Source: Candidatus Vicinibacter affinis
Lineage (GTDB): Bacteria > Bacteroidota > Bacteroidia > Chitinophagales > Saprospiraceae
Reading direction: 5' to 3'
Assembly: GCA_016714365.1 (NCBI GenBank)
Contig: JADJNH010000005.1
Location: 248,001-312,000, forward strand
Length of the DNA: 64,000 bases
How positions within the stretch are numbered: the stretch's first letter is position 1; every line of letters begins with the position of its first letter. A program made the position numbers and the translations under genes. The notes under the pieces were generated by a model, which made no database searches, was not told where the DNA came from, and saw only the letters and a list, made by a program, of their open reading frames with translations. Below are positions 9,711 through 18,902 of this stretch, one piece after another.

Positions 9711-10529
9711 ATGAACAACTTAGAAGAAATCATTCTCAAAACCTGGGACAATCGTGACCTTTTAAAGGAATCTCAAAATGTATCTGCCATCCAGGAAGTG
9801 ATAAGACTCTTAGATACTGGAGCAATAAGGGTAGCAGAACAACTCTCTCCTGGTATTTGGAAAGTTAATGAATGGATCAAAAAAGCAATTTTACTTTATT
9901 TTCCCATTTCAGAGAATAAAGTTATTAATGCTGGTGATCTCAGTTTCTTTGACAAAATTCCAACGAAAACTAATTATGAACAACTCGGGGTGAGGGCTGT
10001 TCCTCATGCCATTGCTCGTTATGGAAGCTTTATAGAACGTGGAGCAATTTTAATGCCTTCCTATGTAAATATTGGTGCTTATGTTGGTTCTGGATCCATG
10101 ATTGACACATGGGCAACAATTGGATCATGTGCCCAAATTGGCAGAAATGTACATATTGCTGGTGGTGTTGGAATTGGCGGTGTTTTAGAACCTCCACAAG
10201 CACAGCCTAACATAATTGAAGATGATTGTTTTATAGGTTCAAGATGCATTATTGTAGAAGGTGCGGTAATAGAAAAAGAAGCTGTTTTAGGCGCAAATGT
10301 TGTAATTACTGCTTCAACTCATATTATTGACGTGTCAGGTCAAGAACCTGTTCATTATAAAGGAAGGGTTCCTGCCCGTTCAGTTGTAATTCCTGGTTCG
10401 TATCCAAAAGAATACCCAGCGGGAACATTTCAAATTCCTTGCGCTTTGATTATAGGAAAAAGAAAAGAAACCACAGATAAAAAAGTTTCTCTTAATGATG
10501 CCCTAAGAGATTATGGAATTGGTCAATAA
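9711..10529 (+). CDS. dapD: 2,3,4,5-tetrahydropyridine-2,6-dicarboxylate N-succinyltransferase
   Basis: A 272-residue enzyme of the succinylase branch of lysine/diaminopimelate synthesis, cytoplasmic and trimeric in characterised homologues. An N-terminal helical domain of about 100 residues is followed by a left-handed beta-helix of hexapeptide repeats (GAYVGSGSMIDTWATIGSCAQIG, split here as GAYVGSGSMIDTW and ATIGSCAQIG; GGVGIGGVLEPPQAQP). The C-terminal segment is VVIPGSYPKEYPAGTF. The ATG at 9711 (MNNLEEIILKTW) gives the usual family length; the open frame extends further upstream but overlaps the preceding gene. It is 1 bp behind the PAP2-like gene, with the AhpD-like gene 15 bp downstream. 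All catalytic-core motifs are intact. Confidence 0.96.
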   Translation: MNNLEEIILKTWDNRDLLKESQNVSAIQEVIRLLDTGAIRVAEQLSPGIWKVNEWIKKAILLYFPISENKVINAGDLSFFDKIPTKTNYEQLGVRAVPHAIARYGSFIERGAILMPSYVNIGAYVGSGSMIDTWATIGSCAQIGRNVHIAGGVGIGGVLEPPQAQPNIIEDDCFIGSRCIIVEGAVIEKEAVLGANVVITASTHIIDVSGQEPVHYKGRVPARSVVIPGSYPKEYPAGTFQIPCALIIGKRKETTDKKVSLNDALRDYGIGQ

Positions 10530-10544
10530 TTAATATCACTCAAC

Positions 10545-10889
10545 ATGTCGCTTCAATCGGAATTTAATGACTACAGAAGTAAAATGAACGATGTACTTCT
10601 GTCCCATGATAACCTACCTTTAAAGAGATTTTTTTCTCTTGATCATCAAATGTACCAGGAGGGTTCCCTTACAGTCAAAACAAAAGAATTGTTAGGTTTA
10701 GTTGCGTCCATGGTTTTGAGATGTGATGATTGTATTAAATATCATCTTGGCAAATGTTACGAACTAGAAGTTACTACTGAAGAAATCTACGAAGTCTTTG
10801 CAATTGCAAATATGGTTGGTGGTTCAATTTGTATTCCTCATACACGACGTGCGGCAGAATATTGGGAAGAGTTAATTTCTTCAAAATAG
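10545..10889 (+). CDS. Carboxymuconolactone decarboxylase / AhpD-like protein
   Basis: A 114-residue all-helical protein of the CMD/AhpD family. It keeps the redox signature C-x2-C-x3-H (CDDCIKYH, around residues 60-67) seen in AhpD-like peroxidases and disulfide reductases, so a thiol-based peroxidase activity is likely. The substrate cannot be told from sequence. It is the last gene of the dapD cluster and is followed by a hairpin at 10983-11020. Confidence 0.85.
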   Translation: MSLQSEFNDYRSKMNDVLLSHDNLPLKRFFSLDHQMYQEGSLTVKTKELLGLVASMVLRCDDCIKYHLGKCYELEVTTEEIYEVFAIANMVGGSICIPHTRRAAEYWEELISSK

Positions 10890-10982
10890 TTAAGTCAAGT
10901 TTGATAAAATAGAATTTCGTCGCTATGCGAATTTAACCTATTGTGTCGACCAATTAGCCAACTTGTAAATTTCTAATAATAA

Positions 10983-11020
10983 AAAAGCCCAAATTTGCAC
11001 GGCGCAAATTCAGGCTCTTT
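10983..11020. terminator. Hairpin, probable terminator after dapD cluster
   Basis: AAAGCC...GGCTCTTT encloses a second complementary pair, AATTTGC and GCAAATT, around a short GC-rich loop, giving a long interrupted stem. The T-run after it is short, so it may act in either direction or only as a transcript-end stabiliser. Confidence 0.55.
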
Positions 11021-11408
11021 CGACTAAGGTCTCAAAATAAGAAAACTACGTTCTTTATCAAAAATGCAAAAGCACTTTGAATTCTATCTTTAAATTGACT
11101 TTTGGCATCAACCAAAACCCAATCATTAAACATCAACTTTATAATTACTTATAGGGGTGTCAATAACTTTTAGAGACACTGCCTCCGGGATTTGCTGTAA
11201 AATTATAATACATATTTAAGAAAATCAAATATTTGAACTAAAATATTTAAAAAAATTTTATATATAATAATTTGATGTGTATGGATCTTGCCTATACACA
11301 TTAAAAAAATAATTATATCTAATTGATAATAAGCAGCTTATATAATAACAAAGCTTTTATGTTAAAAGGTCTGCTTCTCAAGACTCTATGTTAGTTTGTG
11401 CAATTTCC
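11021..11408. other. Non-coding AT-rich region upstream of tRNA-Leu
   Basis: With the terminator before it and the promoter after it, this is the gene-free stretch between the AhpD-like gene and tRNA-Leu. It holds a weak inverted repeat GTGTC/GACAC around 11157-11181 and an imperfect hairpin GTGTATGG/CCTATACAC at 11277-11299 followed by an A-run. No coding potential was seen. Confidence 0.4.
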
Positions 11409-11439
11409 TTGTATCTTTTGACCTGCCTTCGTATCTTTG
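11408..11439 (+). promoter_or_regulatory. Promoter of tRNA-Leu
   Basis: CTTG at 11408-11411, a 20-bp spacer and TATCTTTG at 11432-11439 match the Bacteroidota -33/-7 elements. The mature tRNA begins 12 bp downstream. Confidence 0.65.
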
Positions 11440-11450
11440 CAGGCCTTCAT

Positions 11451-11532
11451 ACCCGGGTGGTGGAATTGGTAGACACGTACGTTTGAGGGGCGTATGCCGC
11501 GAGGCTTGCAGGTTCAAGTCCTGTTCCGGGTA
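11451..11532 (+). tRNA. tRNA-Leu (anticodon GAG)
   Basis: A class II tRNA with a long variable arm. Acceptor stem ACCCGGG pairs with TCCGGGT (one G-T wobble), the D-arm is TGGTGGAATTGGTAGAC, and the anticodon stem TACGT/GCGTA closes a loop with GAG at 11485-11487. The T-arm is GCAGG-TTCAAGT-CCTGT and the discriminator is A. The 3' CCA is not encoded and must be added by tRNA nucleotidyltransferase. Confidence 0.96.
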
Positions 11533-11678
11533 CATTTTAATATTTAACACCCTAGTCTGTTCTGACTAATCAGGTTCTTTACTTGCATTTAGAATCAGCT
11601 TGAAATAAAACCTTTTGCTTATCATACTTAAAAAGGTCTAATATACTTTTTACATACTATTTTCACGGTACCAAATAA

Positions 11679-12872
11679 ATGAAAATACCAGCTCTTATGA
11701 AAAGTTCTATCAGAATTCTTGTTCTTACTTTATTTCTGGCTTCTTGCACCAATATAAATAAAATTATAGAAAGTGGCAACTATGATGATGCCATAACCAG
11801 ACTTACCTCAAAACTTACCGGCAAAAAGAAGAAAAGCCGTGAAAATGTTGTAAATCTAGAATTTGCTTTTAAAAAAGCCCAGGCTAGGGATTTAGCTTCT
11901 GAAGCGGAATATCTTATGGATGATGATGAAAATAAGTGGGAAAAAATTTATTTAATCCATACAAGAATTGAAAATAGACAGAAAATGATTGAAGGCCTCC
12001 TACCTCTAATCTCTGAAGATGGATATAGAGCTGGATTTACTTTTATTAACACTTCCGAAAGAAAAAAAGAATCTAAGGCGAATACGGCAGAATATTTTTA
12101 TAAATCTTCTCAAAATCTATTAGATGAAAGCAAAATAAATAAAGACAAACAAGCTGCCGTTGAAGCGTATGCCCTACTTAATAAAATATCACAACTATAC
12201 AGTAACTATAAAGATGTAAACCAACTTAAAAAGTTGGCTTTGGAGCTTGGCACTAAAAATTTTCTGGTTAAAATTACCAACAATACTTTGACAGTAATGC
12301 CAGCTCAAATGGAAAGAGATTTACTTAGTATAGCCGTAGATGACCTCAATAAAAACTGGAAACATTTCGATATGAAAGAAAACCCTTCTACCGACTATGA
12401 TTATCACATAATATTGAACCTTACTAATCTAGAATTTAGTCCGGAAAAAGAAAAGTCTAGAATTTATGAGGATGTATTCGAGGAAGAAGTAGAAGAAGCT
12501 TTAAAAGACAGAAAAGGAAGACCGGTTTTTGACTCTCTTGGAAAAGAAATAAAAATTAAAACTTCCAAAAAATATTCTTCAACTTTGGAAGAAGTTGTAC
12601 AATTTAAATCTGCAATTTTGAACGGTAGATTAGAATGGATTCATCAACCTAGTAAAAATGTAGAGTTTTCCCGCCCTCTTACTGTAGAGGTAATTTTTGA
12701 GAATAAATATGGAAAACTTATTAGAGGCGATAGAGATCATTTAAGTGATGATTCCCGAAAGAAAATAAAATCATATAGCCAGACCTTTCCTTCAAACGAA
12801 TCTATGCTTTTAGATGCAAGCGAAAAGTTAAAACTATTAGTTAAGGATTATATCTACGAACGAGAACGATGA
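11679..12872 (+). CDS. Hypothetical lipoprotein
   Basis: A 397-residue protein with a lipoprotein signal (hydrophobic stretch then LASC; acylated Cys near residue 23). The mature region is highly charged and mostly helical at first, starting like a tetratricopeptide unit (IIESGNYDDAITRLTSKL). A later beta-rich section is followed by a helical C-terminus. I do not recognise the family; the tetratricopeptide-like start suggests a scaffold role. The first ATG is used; a second ATG at 11697 would give a more compact signal peptide and is an equally good start. It lies about 40 bp upstream of the helicase gene and is probably co-transcribed with it, without an obvious functional link. Confidence 0.75.
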   Translation: MKIPALMKSSIRILVLTLFLASCTNINKIIESGNYDDAITRLTSKLTGKKKKSRENVVNLEFAFKKAQARDLASEAEYLMDDDENKWEKIYLIHTRIENRQKMIEGLLPLISEDGYRAGFTFINTSERKKESKANTAEYFYKSSQNLLDESKINKDKQAAVEAYALLNKISQLYSNYKDVNQLKKLALELGTKNFLVKITNNTLTVMPAQMERDLLSIAVDDLNKNWKHFDMKENPSTDYDYHIILNLTNLEFSPEKEKSRIYEDVFEEEVEEALKDRKGRPVFDSLGKEIKIKTSKKYSSTLEEVVQFKSAILNGRLEWIHQPSKNVEFSRPLTVEVIFENKYGKLIRGDRDHLSDDSRKKIKSYSQTFPSNESMLLDASEKLKLLVKDYIYERER

Positions 12873-12913
12873 TAAATTGAATTTGATAATTGACCTAGAA
12901 AAACACTATGTAA

Positions 12914-15900
12914 ATGGAAAAAGTATATACAACTTCTAGCTTCGATGAAGGGTTTAAAAAACTCAACATTGCTCAAAAACTAGCTGTTGAAACTACTGAA
13001 GGCCCTATAATGGTAATTGCTGGCCCCGGAACTGGAAAAACTCAAATTCTGTCTTATAGAATTGGTACAATTCTGTTGAAAAATTTAGCTGAGGCTCGGA
13101 ACATACTTTGCCTTACCTATACTGAAGCTGGCGTTACTGCAATGCGTCAAAGACTGACTTCGTTAATTGGTCCTCTGGCGTATGAAGTGGGAATCTTTAC
13201 CTTCCATGCATTTTGTCATCGTATCATCAGCGATAACCCTGAGTCTTTTCAGTTATATGGCGATCACAGTGTTGCCGATGATCTAGACATTATTGAATGT
13301 TTGGAAGAATTGTTAACCTCACTTCCTTCAGACAACAAACTATTTTCTTATAAAGAAAATTTTGCTCAAACAATTAAGAATCTCAAAAAACTTTTTTCAG
13401 ATATTAAAAGAGAACATTGGTCTACAATTGAAATGATTGAAAAGGTTCAACAAAGAATAGAAAATTTAAAAGACGATCCTATTTTCATTTATGTAAGAAA
13501 AACTGGAAAAAATCAAAAAGGTGATATCAAAACTGATGCTCTGGAAAAAGAAAAAACACGCCTATTAAAATCAATTGAAGCCATTAAGCTTTTTGGAAAA
13601 TACCAAAATGCATTAAATCAAAAGAATCTTTATGATTATGATGACCTTATTCTTTGGGTAATTGATAAGTTTTCTTCAGACGATGAATTCCTTGGAATTT
13701 ATCAGGAAAAGTATCAGTACATTTTGGTAGATGAATACCAGGATACAAACGGATCCCAAAATGAATTATTAAACCTTTTATGCTCTTATTGGGATCAGCC
13801 TAATATTTTTGTTGTCGGAGATGATGATCAGGCAATCTATCGCTTTCAAGGTGCGAACCTGGAAAACATGATTTCATTTAAAAATAAATATAAACCCGAA
13901 ATCATTCTTCTTACAAACAATTATAGATCTTCCCAGCCCATACTTGATTTAGCTGGTCATTCTATTAAAGCAAATTCTGATCGATTAATATATCAAATTC
14001 CAAATTTAAGCAAGGAACTACTTTCTTCTGGCCAAAACAGAAGTGTTACAATCATACCAAAAATAGTTGAGTATTCAGACAATTATTCTGAGTATATTGA
14101 TGTGACAAATCAAATTGAGTTCCTAATTTCTTCTGACTTGACCTCTTATAATGAAATTGCAATCCTGGTTAGGAAAAATAAGGAAATATCTATCTACAGT
14201 CAGTGTCTGCAAAAGAAAGGAATTCCATTCAGGGCTAGTTGTGAAATCAACATCATACATGAACCAATAGTAATAGCTTTGTTGGAAATTATGCAGTTCC
14301 TCCTACAAGAAACTAATAAACCCTTTTCTTCGGATCATTTACTATTTAAAATCCTTCACCAGCCTTTTGTTGCAGTATCTTCCCTTGATGTTGCTAAAAT
14401 CTCATGGCATCTAAACAATTTTGAAAAAGATTCAGAAAATAAACTGACACCTACTGAATTTTTAAACAAATCTTCTTTAAGAATTTTAATATCAGATCCT
14501 GTTCGATTATCTGATTGCGGAGTTGATTCCCCTGATAAATTAATGGATTTTTCAAAAAATTTAGAGATGCTCTTAAAGGAAAAAAATTCCTTAAGTTTAC
14601 AAGTACTCATCGAGAAAATTCTATACTCTCTTAAAATTCTACCTTATATACTTGGATCCAATGAAAAAGAATCCCAACTTCAAATTATAAACGGGTTTTT
14701 TGACTTTCTAAAAGATCAATCAGTTAAAAAACCTGAAATTGATCTTGAGCAATTTCTTAAACTAATTGATAGAATTGCTCATCATAATTTATCTATTCCG
14801 GTAAATCTATTCACGGGGTCTGAAGAGGGTGTTTATTTAAGCACGCTTCATAGTGCCAAAGGGTTGGAGTTTGAATATGTCTTTATGGTAAATAATACCA
14901 AAAATATTTGGAGACCTAAAGGTGATTCTGGTTTTAGATTAGTGGATCCCTTCCAAAGAATTAATAGATTAGAAAATGAAGACGACAGAAGACTTTTTTA
15001 TGTAGGGATTACGCGTGCTAAAAATTTTATTCAGATTTCATATCCAGTTAAGGCTTTGTCTGAAAAAACTTTAGAGCCCTGTCTGTATATTGCGGAGATC
15101 TTGGCTTTTAATGGAATAGTAAAAGTTGGTAAGTCTATAGAAAAAAATGAATTTATTAGTGGGATAGAACAGAAAATTTCATACTTCAATAAACCTTTTG
15201 TACAAATTGATGAAAGTTATTTCAAAATATTTTTGAACCGATTTGAATTGGCGTCAACAGCTTTAAATACCTATTTGGAATGTCCCCTGAAATTTTATTA
15301 TGAAAAAGTTTTACGGATTCCTGGAGCTCGTTCAGCGCCAATGGGTTTTGGAAATGCCATTCATAAAGCTCTTGAAAAGTTTTTAACGAAACAACCTCTG
15401 GATCCAAACGGACCGGACATAGATCTTCTTTTAAATCATTTTGACAAAGCAATGGTTACCCACCGATCTCATTTTTCTGCCAGTGAATTTGAAAACTATC
15501 TCGCTGAAGGAAAAAGATCATTACTTGGTTTCATAAATCAACACTACAGTAGTTGGTTGGAGATTTCTAAAATGGAACTTGAATACCCATTTAAAAACCG
15601 GGCTTATCGTAATGTACCAATAGTTGGCAATATGGATAGGGTAGACCATTTTTCAACAAGCATCAAAGTCGTTGATTACAAGACCGGAAACGCAAACGTT
15701 ATTAGAGATCATATACAAAAACCAACAGACAAAAACCCAAATGGTGGACCATATTGGCGACAATTAATATTCTATTCAATTCTCTTGGATACAGAACCTA
15801 AATTTAAAGGAAAAATGAGTTCTGGTATAATTTATTATGTAAATCCTGACGCCTCCGGAAAATTTCTATCTTCTGAAATTTCACCTTCGCCAGAAGATAA

Positions 15901-16048
15901 ATTGTTGGTAGGCAATTTAATTGTTGACACTTATGACAAAATCCGAAATAAAAATTTCTTCCCCGGTTGTGAAAAACCCAATTGTGTTTGGTGCAAATTC
16001 TATTCAAATGGAGACCTACCCCTCAATGATGAATCTGAACAAGATTGA
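12914..16048 (+). CDS. UvrD/PcrA-type superfamily 1 helicase fused to a RecB/AddB-like nuclease
   Basis: A 1044-residue protein. The N-terminal two thirds is an SF1A helicase: Walker A AGPGTGKTQ, motif Ia LTYTEAGV, motif II VDEYQDTN, motif III GDDDQAIYRFQGA, motif IV NNYRSSQPI, motif V STLHSAKGLEF and motif VI RRLFYVGITRAK. The C-terminal third, from about residue 780, is a PD-(D/E)XK nuclease of the PDDEXK_1 (Cas4/RecB) type, with GNMDRVD, VVDYKTGN and RQLIFYS. One Cys (ECPLKFYYEK) and a C-terminal C-x4-C-x2-C (CEKPNCVWC) are placed like the four cysteines that hold the Fe-S cluster of AddB and Cas4. The likely role is resection or processing of DNA ends in recombination and repair. No AddA/AddB partner is in the window, so it may act alone. 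Confidence 0.92.
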   Translation: MEKVYTTSSFDEGFKKLNIAQKLAVETTEGPIMVIAGPGTGKTQILSYRIGTILLKNLAEARNILCLTYTEAGVTAMRQRLTSLIGPLAYEVGIFTFHAFCHRIISDNPESFQLYGDHSVADDLDIIECLEELLTSLPSDNKLFSYKENFAQTIKNLKKLFSDIKREHWSTIEMIEKVQQRIENLKDDPIFIYVRKTGKNQKGDIKTDALEKEKTRLLKSIEAIKLFGKYQNALNQKNLYDYDDLILWVIDKFSSDDEFLGIYQEKYQYILVDEYQDTNGSQNELLNLLCSYWDQPNIFVVGDDDQAIYRFQGANLENMISFKNKYKPEIILLTNNYRSSQPILDLAGHSIKANSDRLIYQIPNLSKELLSSGQNRSVTIIPKIVEYSDNYSEYIDVTNQIEFLISSDLTSYNEIAILVRKNKEISIYSQCLQKKGIPFRASCEINIIHEPIVIALLEIMQFLLQETNKPFSSDHLLFKILHQPFVAVSSLDVAKISWHLNNFEKDSENKLTPTEFLNKSSLRILISDPVRLSDCGVDSPDKLMDFSKNLEMLLKEKNSLSLQVLIEKILYSLKILPYILGSNEKESQLQIINGFFDFLKDQSVKKPEIDLEQFLKLIDRIAHHNLSIPVNLFTGSEEGVYLSTLHSAKGLEFEYVFMVNNTKNIWRPKGDSGFRLVDPFQRINRLENEDDRRLFYVGITRAKNFIQISYPVKALSEKTLEPCLYIAEILAFNGIVKVGKSIEKNEFISGIEQKISYFNKPFVQIDESYFKIFLNRFELASTALNTYLECPLKFYYEKVLRIPGARSAPMGFGNAIHKALEKFLTKQPLDPNGPDIDLLLNHFDKAMVTHRSHFSASEFENYLAEGKRSLLGFINQHYSSWLEISKMELEYPFKNRAYRNVPIVGNMDRVDHFSTSIKVVDYKTGNANVIRDHIQKPTDKNPNGGPYWRQLIFYSILLDTEPKFKGKMSSGIIYYVNPDASGKFLSSEISPSPEDKLLVGNLIVDTYDKIRNKNFFPGCEKPNCVWCKFYSNGDLPLNDESEQD

Positions 16049-16069
16049 ATCTCTACCTTCCGATTTAAA

Positions 16070-17284
16070 TTATAGGGTCGAGGTAAGTAATAAATCCAAA
16101 TTAGTATATTTTAGGTTTAAGTGTTTGCTAAGATATTCGTTGGTCAGGCATCCTTTGTAAGTATATATACCATTCCTTAATCCTTTGTTTTGGTATAAAA
16201 TTTCTTCAATACTCCCGGTGTCACCTGCTTTTTGCAAAATTGGTGTGATGATATTGCTAATTGCTATGGATGCTGTTCTTGATACTTTAGACGCTATGTT
16301 TGGCACACCATAATGGATCACGCCATGCACAACCCTTGTTGGCGATTCATGTGTGGTGATTTGACTGGTTTCAAAACAGCCTCCTTGATCCACTGATACA
16401 TCAATAATTACGGAACCAGGTTTCATTTGCATTACCATATCTTCAGTGACAACGATTGGCGTTCTACCGGTTTTTGAATGTATGGCACCAATAACTACTT
16501 CAGCTGAAACAAGTTGTTGCAACAGTGAAACAGGATTAAGTGAAGAAGTATAAAGTGGTGCTCCAATTCTACTTTGAATTCTAGTCAGTTTATGAATTTC
16601 ATCATCAAATATTCGCACAGAAGCTCCTAAAGCCAGTGCCGCTCTAGTTGCATACTCCGCTACAACCCCTGCTCCCAAGATTAAAACTTTGGCTGGCGGA
16701 ACCCCTGAAATACCCCCCAAAAGAACCCCTCTACCCTTATGTGTATTTGTTAAAAGCTCAGCAGCCGTATGAATTACAGCAAGACCGGCTATTTCACTCA
16801 TGACCCTGACCAATGGAAAGCTACCATCCTCCGCTTGTAGGTACTCCATAGCTAGCGCGGTTACCCTCTTTTGTCGCAATGCTTGTATGTATTCTGTGTT
16901 GGCAACTGGAAGATATAGTGGAGAAATAAGGATTTGATTGGGATGGAAATATTGCAATTCATCCAAATTTGGAGGTGCAACTTTGAGAACAATGTCCGCT
17001 TGCAATACCTCCTTTGGGCTATAACATATTTCTGCTCCAGCTTCCGAATAATTATGGTCAGAAAAATTAGACCGCTCTCCTGCGCCAGACTCAACCAAAA
17101 TATGATGGCCTCTGGCTACCAAATTATGAACTGAATGAGGAACTAAAGCAACTCTATTTTCATGAGGAAATGTTTCCTTAGCAATGCCAATTTTTAGCTC
17201 GCGACTTGCCTTTGCAAAGTCCTTCATTTCGACCTTTGTCTGATAAAAATTCTTTTCTACTGTAAAAAATACTTGCTTGCTCAT
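16070..17284 (-). CDS. ald: Alanine dehydrogenase
   Basis: A 404-residue NAD-dependent dehydrogenase interconverting L-alanine and pyruvate plus ammonia. It has the N-terminal AlaDH/PNT signature IGIAKETFPHENRVALVP and a Rossmann nucleotide fold VLILGAGVVAEYATRAALALGASV. The section VIGAIHSKTGRTPIVVTEDMV and the substrate loop PTRVVHGVIHYGVPNIAS complete the fold. The family also includes the NAD(P) transhydrogenase alpha subunit, but no PntB partner follows, which favours Ald. It is slightly longer at the N-terminus than classical Ald, as is usual in Bacteroidota. It overlaps tsaE by 4 nt and is convergent with the helicase gene with a gap of about 20 bp. Confidence 0.88.
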   Translation of the reverse strand: MSKQVFFTVEKNFYQTKVEMKDFAKASRELKIGIAKETFPHENRVALVPHSVHNLVARGHHILVESGAGERSNFSDHNYSEAGAEICYSPKEVLQADIVLKVAPPNLDELQYFHPNQILISPLYLPVANTEYIQALRQKRVTALAMEYLQAEDGSFPLVRVMSEIAGLAVIHTAAELLTNTHKGRGVLLGGISGVPPAKVLILGAGVVAEYATRAALALGASVRIFDDEIHKLTRIQSRIGAPLYTSSLNPVSLLQQLVSAEVVIGAIHSKTGRTPIVVTEDMVMQMKPGSVIIDVSVDQGGCFETSQITTHESPTRVVHGVIHYGVPNIASKVSRTASIAISNIITPILQKAGDTGSIEEILYQNKGLRNGIYTYKGCLTNEYLSKHLNLKYTNLDLLLTSTL

Positions 17285-17715
17285 TTATTTTGTTTCAAGA
17301 TATACCTTCTGTTTTGATTATCCAAGACCTCTATGTGTATTTCCGCAAAAGTATGCTTACCCAACAATGGATATATTAAATTTGGCCATTCAATTATTAC
17401 GAGGTCATTACCGAAAATAATCTCCTCAATACCAACTTCCAAAGCTTCTTCAATATGATTCAATCTGTAAAGATCTACATGGTATACCCTATTGATATTT
17501 AATAAGTTATTCTTGCATGAATATTCATTAATAATCGAATAACTAGGACTGGTAACTTCCTTCTCAAAACCCAACAAAGATCCCAAATTTCTCACCAAAG
17601 TTGTTTTACCAGATCCCATCTCGCCTGTTAATAACCAGACTCTATTTGTTTTTAAGTGATTTACAAGCTGAGTCAATATTGATTCTAAATGCTTCTCATT
17701 ACTAAAAAACTCCAT
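17281..17715 (-). CDS. tsaE: tRNA threonylcarbamoyladenosine biosynthesis ATPase TsaE
   Basis: A 144-residue P-loop ATPase that supports the TsaB-TsaD complex making t6A37 on ANN-decoding tRNAs. Walker A is GEMGSGKTTLVRNL (residues about 31-44). The TsaE-typical SPSYSIINEY switch follows, then DLYRL and IIEWPNL near the end. The length is standard. Its stop overlaps the start of the alanine dehydrogenase gene, a pairing often seen in this phylum. A -7-like TAAATTTG lies 9 bp upstream of the ATG. Confidence 0.95.
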   Translation of the reverse strand: MEFFSNEKHLESILTQLVNHLKTNRVWLLTGEMGSGKTTLVRNLGSLLGFEKEVTSPSYSIINEYSCKNNLLNINRVYHVDLYRLNHIEEALEVGIEEIIFGNDLVIIEWPNLIYPLLGKHTFAEIHIEVLDNQNRRYILKQNK

Positions 17716-17723
17716 ACTTGATG

Positions 17724-17731
17724 CAAATTTA
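17724..17731 (-). promoter_or_regulatory. -7 promoter element of tsaE-ald
   Basis: Read on the minus strand this is TAAATTTG, a match to TAnnTTTG, placed 9 bp before the start codon. A clear -33 TTG was not found, so this is tentative. Confidence 0.35.
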
Positions 17732-18873
17732 CAAAAGCTGATTTTCCTTTTTAATAAATGATGGATATTTTTACCATCCCGAAATCTTCTTCCAAGTTAC
17801 AATAATTTGTTACCTATTTTACAATTCCTATAATTTTTTGGCTCCTATAAAGAATTTAAGATCGGTTTCCATTTAACTGTGTCTTTATCATTCATACTCT
17901 CAGAGTCTATTTTATTAGATTAAATATTATGAGAGTCTGGAAAGGTCGCAGAATTTAATTCAGAAAATTTCCTATCAAACTAAAATATTAAATTGATGAG
18001 ACTAAAATTGAATTATATTTTCTCCGATTCAAAACTCACTGTACAAATCTTAAAAAACTTTTTTGATTTATACATAATTACAAACTCAATGATTCATTTC
18101 ATAATTATCCACAATAATTATATATTTTGCTATCTAAATAAATTCTATGCCCACATTTCTAAAATTATAAATTGGTACATTTAACAATATTGATTTAAAG
18201 TTCTTATAAAAAATAACAGAATTTCTTGTGAATCTCAATCAGATCAAATCTAAAATCATTAGAGATTAAAGTTCATTATATTGAGTAAATTCATGCAACA
18301 AAACCTAGAGCATTATTTAGAGAACCTATTTGCTTGAGAATGTGGAACGTGATATCTATTTAGACCATTTACAAGTGAAATTATTCCTTTTAATTGTGTC
18401 TAGGATTCCGGTAATGTTAAACTAAACAAAGATCATGATGTTGGAGATCCAAATAAAAATTTCTTTCTTTCTCAAGCCTTTAACAATAAGGAATTCTTCA
18501 TTATCTCTAAGAAAACCTAAATTTTATTTATTGTTATTGCTTCGTAGTTTTTGTTGATTTCTATTTGATAAAAATCTTCTGATTTATTTCAAAATTATTG
18601 GACAAGTAATTCCAATAATAATACCCTGAATTTACTAATTATGCGGTGTTTTATAATATCTCAAAGTGCCTTAAAAGTTTATGTATTCATTAGTAATTAA
18701 TTTCAACCCAATCCCCATTTTAATGGTCAATTCTTTACTTTTTAATCGTTGACTTTTTGGATCCATTTCTACCAAATTTTCAACATAACTAATTAATTAA
18801 AATTTGTTGTGGACCGTGCCTTTTTGTTCTAATATAAGACTTGTTAAATTTAGTAGAATTGCCTTATTTTCAT
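17732..18873. other. Non-coding AT-rich region upstream of gyrB
   Basis: A gap of more than 1.1 kb between the divergent tsaE and gyrB genes. It contains one perfect DnaA box TTATCCACA at 18115-18123 and an inverted repeat ACTCTCA/TGAGAGT at 17896-17902 and 17930-17936. A 63-codon frame at 17993-18184 has the composition of random AT-rich DNA and is not called. Its size is unusual for this gene-dense window. Confidence 0.45.
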
Positions 18874-18881
18874 TACCTTTG
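18874..18881 (+). promoter_or_regulatory. -7 promoter element of gyrB
   Basis: TACCTTTG fits the Bacteroidota -7 consensus and lies 21 bp before the gyrB ATG. The expected -33 region (TTTAG around 18849-18853) is only a partial match. Confidence 0.5.
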
Positions 18882-18902
18882 CACGTTAATAAAAATACTT
18901 AT

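Noticed and set aside
11157..11299. Weak inverted repeats upstream of tRNA-Leu as a riboswitch
   Set aside because: No gene follows except the tRNA, and the stems are short and imperfect.
16070..17284. NAD(P) transhydrogenase alpha subunit as the call for ald
   Set aside because: Same superfamily, but no pntB partner follows and the substrate loop fits alanine dehydrogenase.
17993..18184. 63-codon frame upstream of gyrB
   Set aside because: Composition is that of random AT-rich DNA (many Ile, Asn, Phe, Tyr), with no start signal, no family resemblance and no neighbour context.
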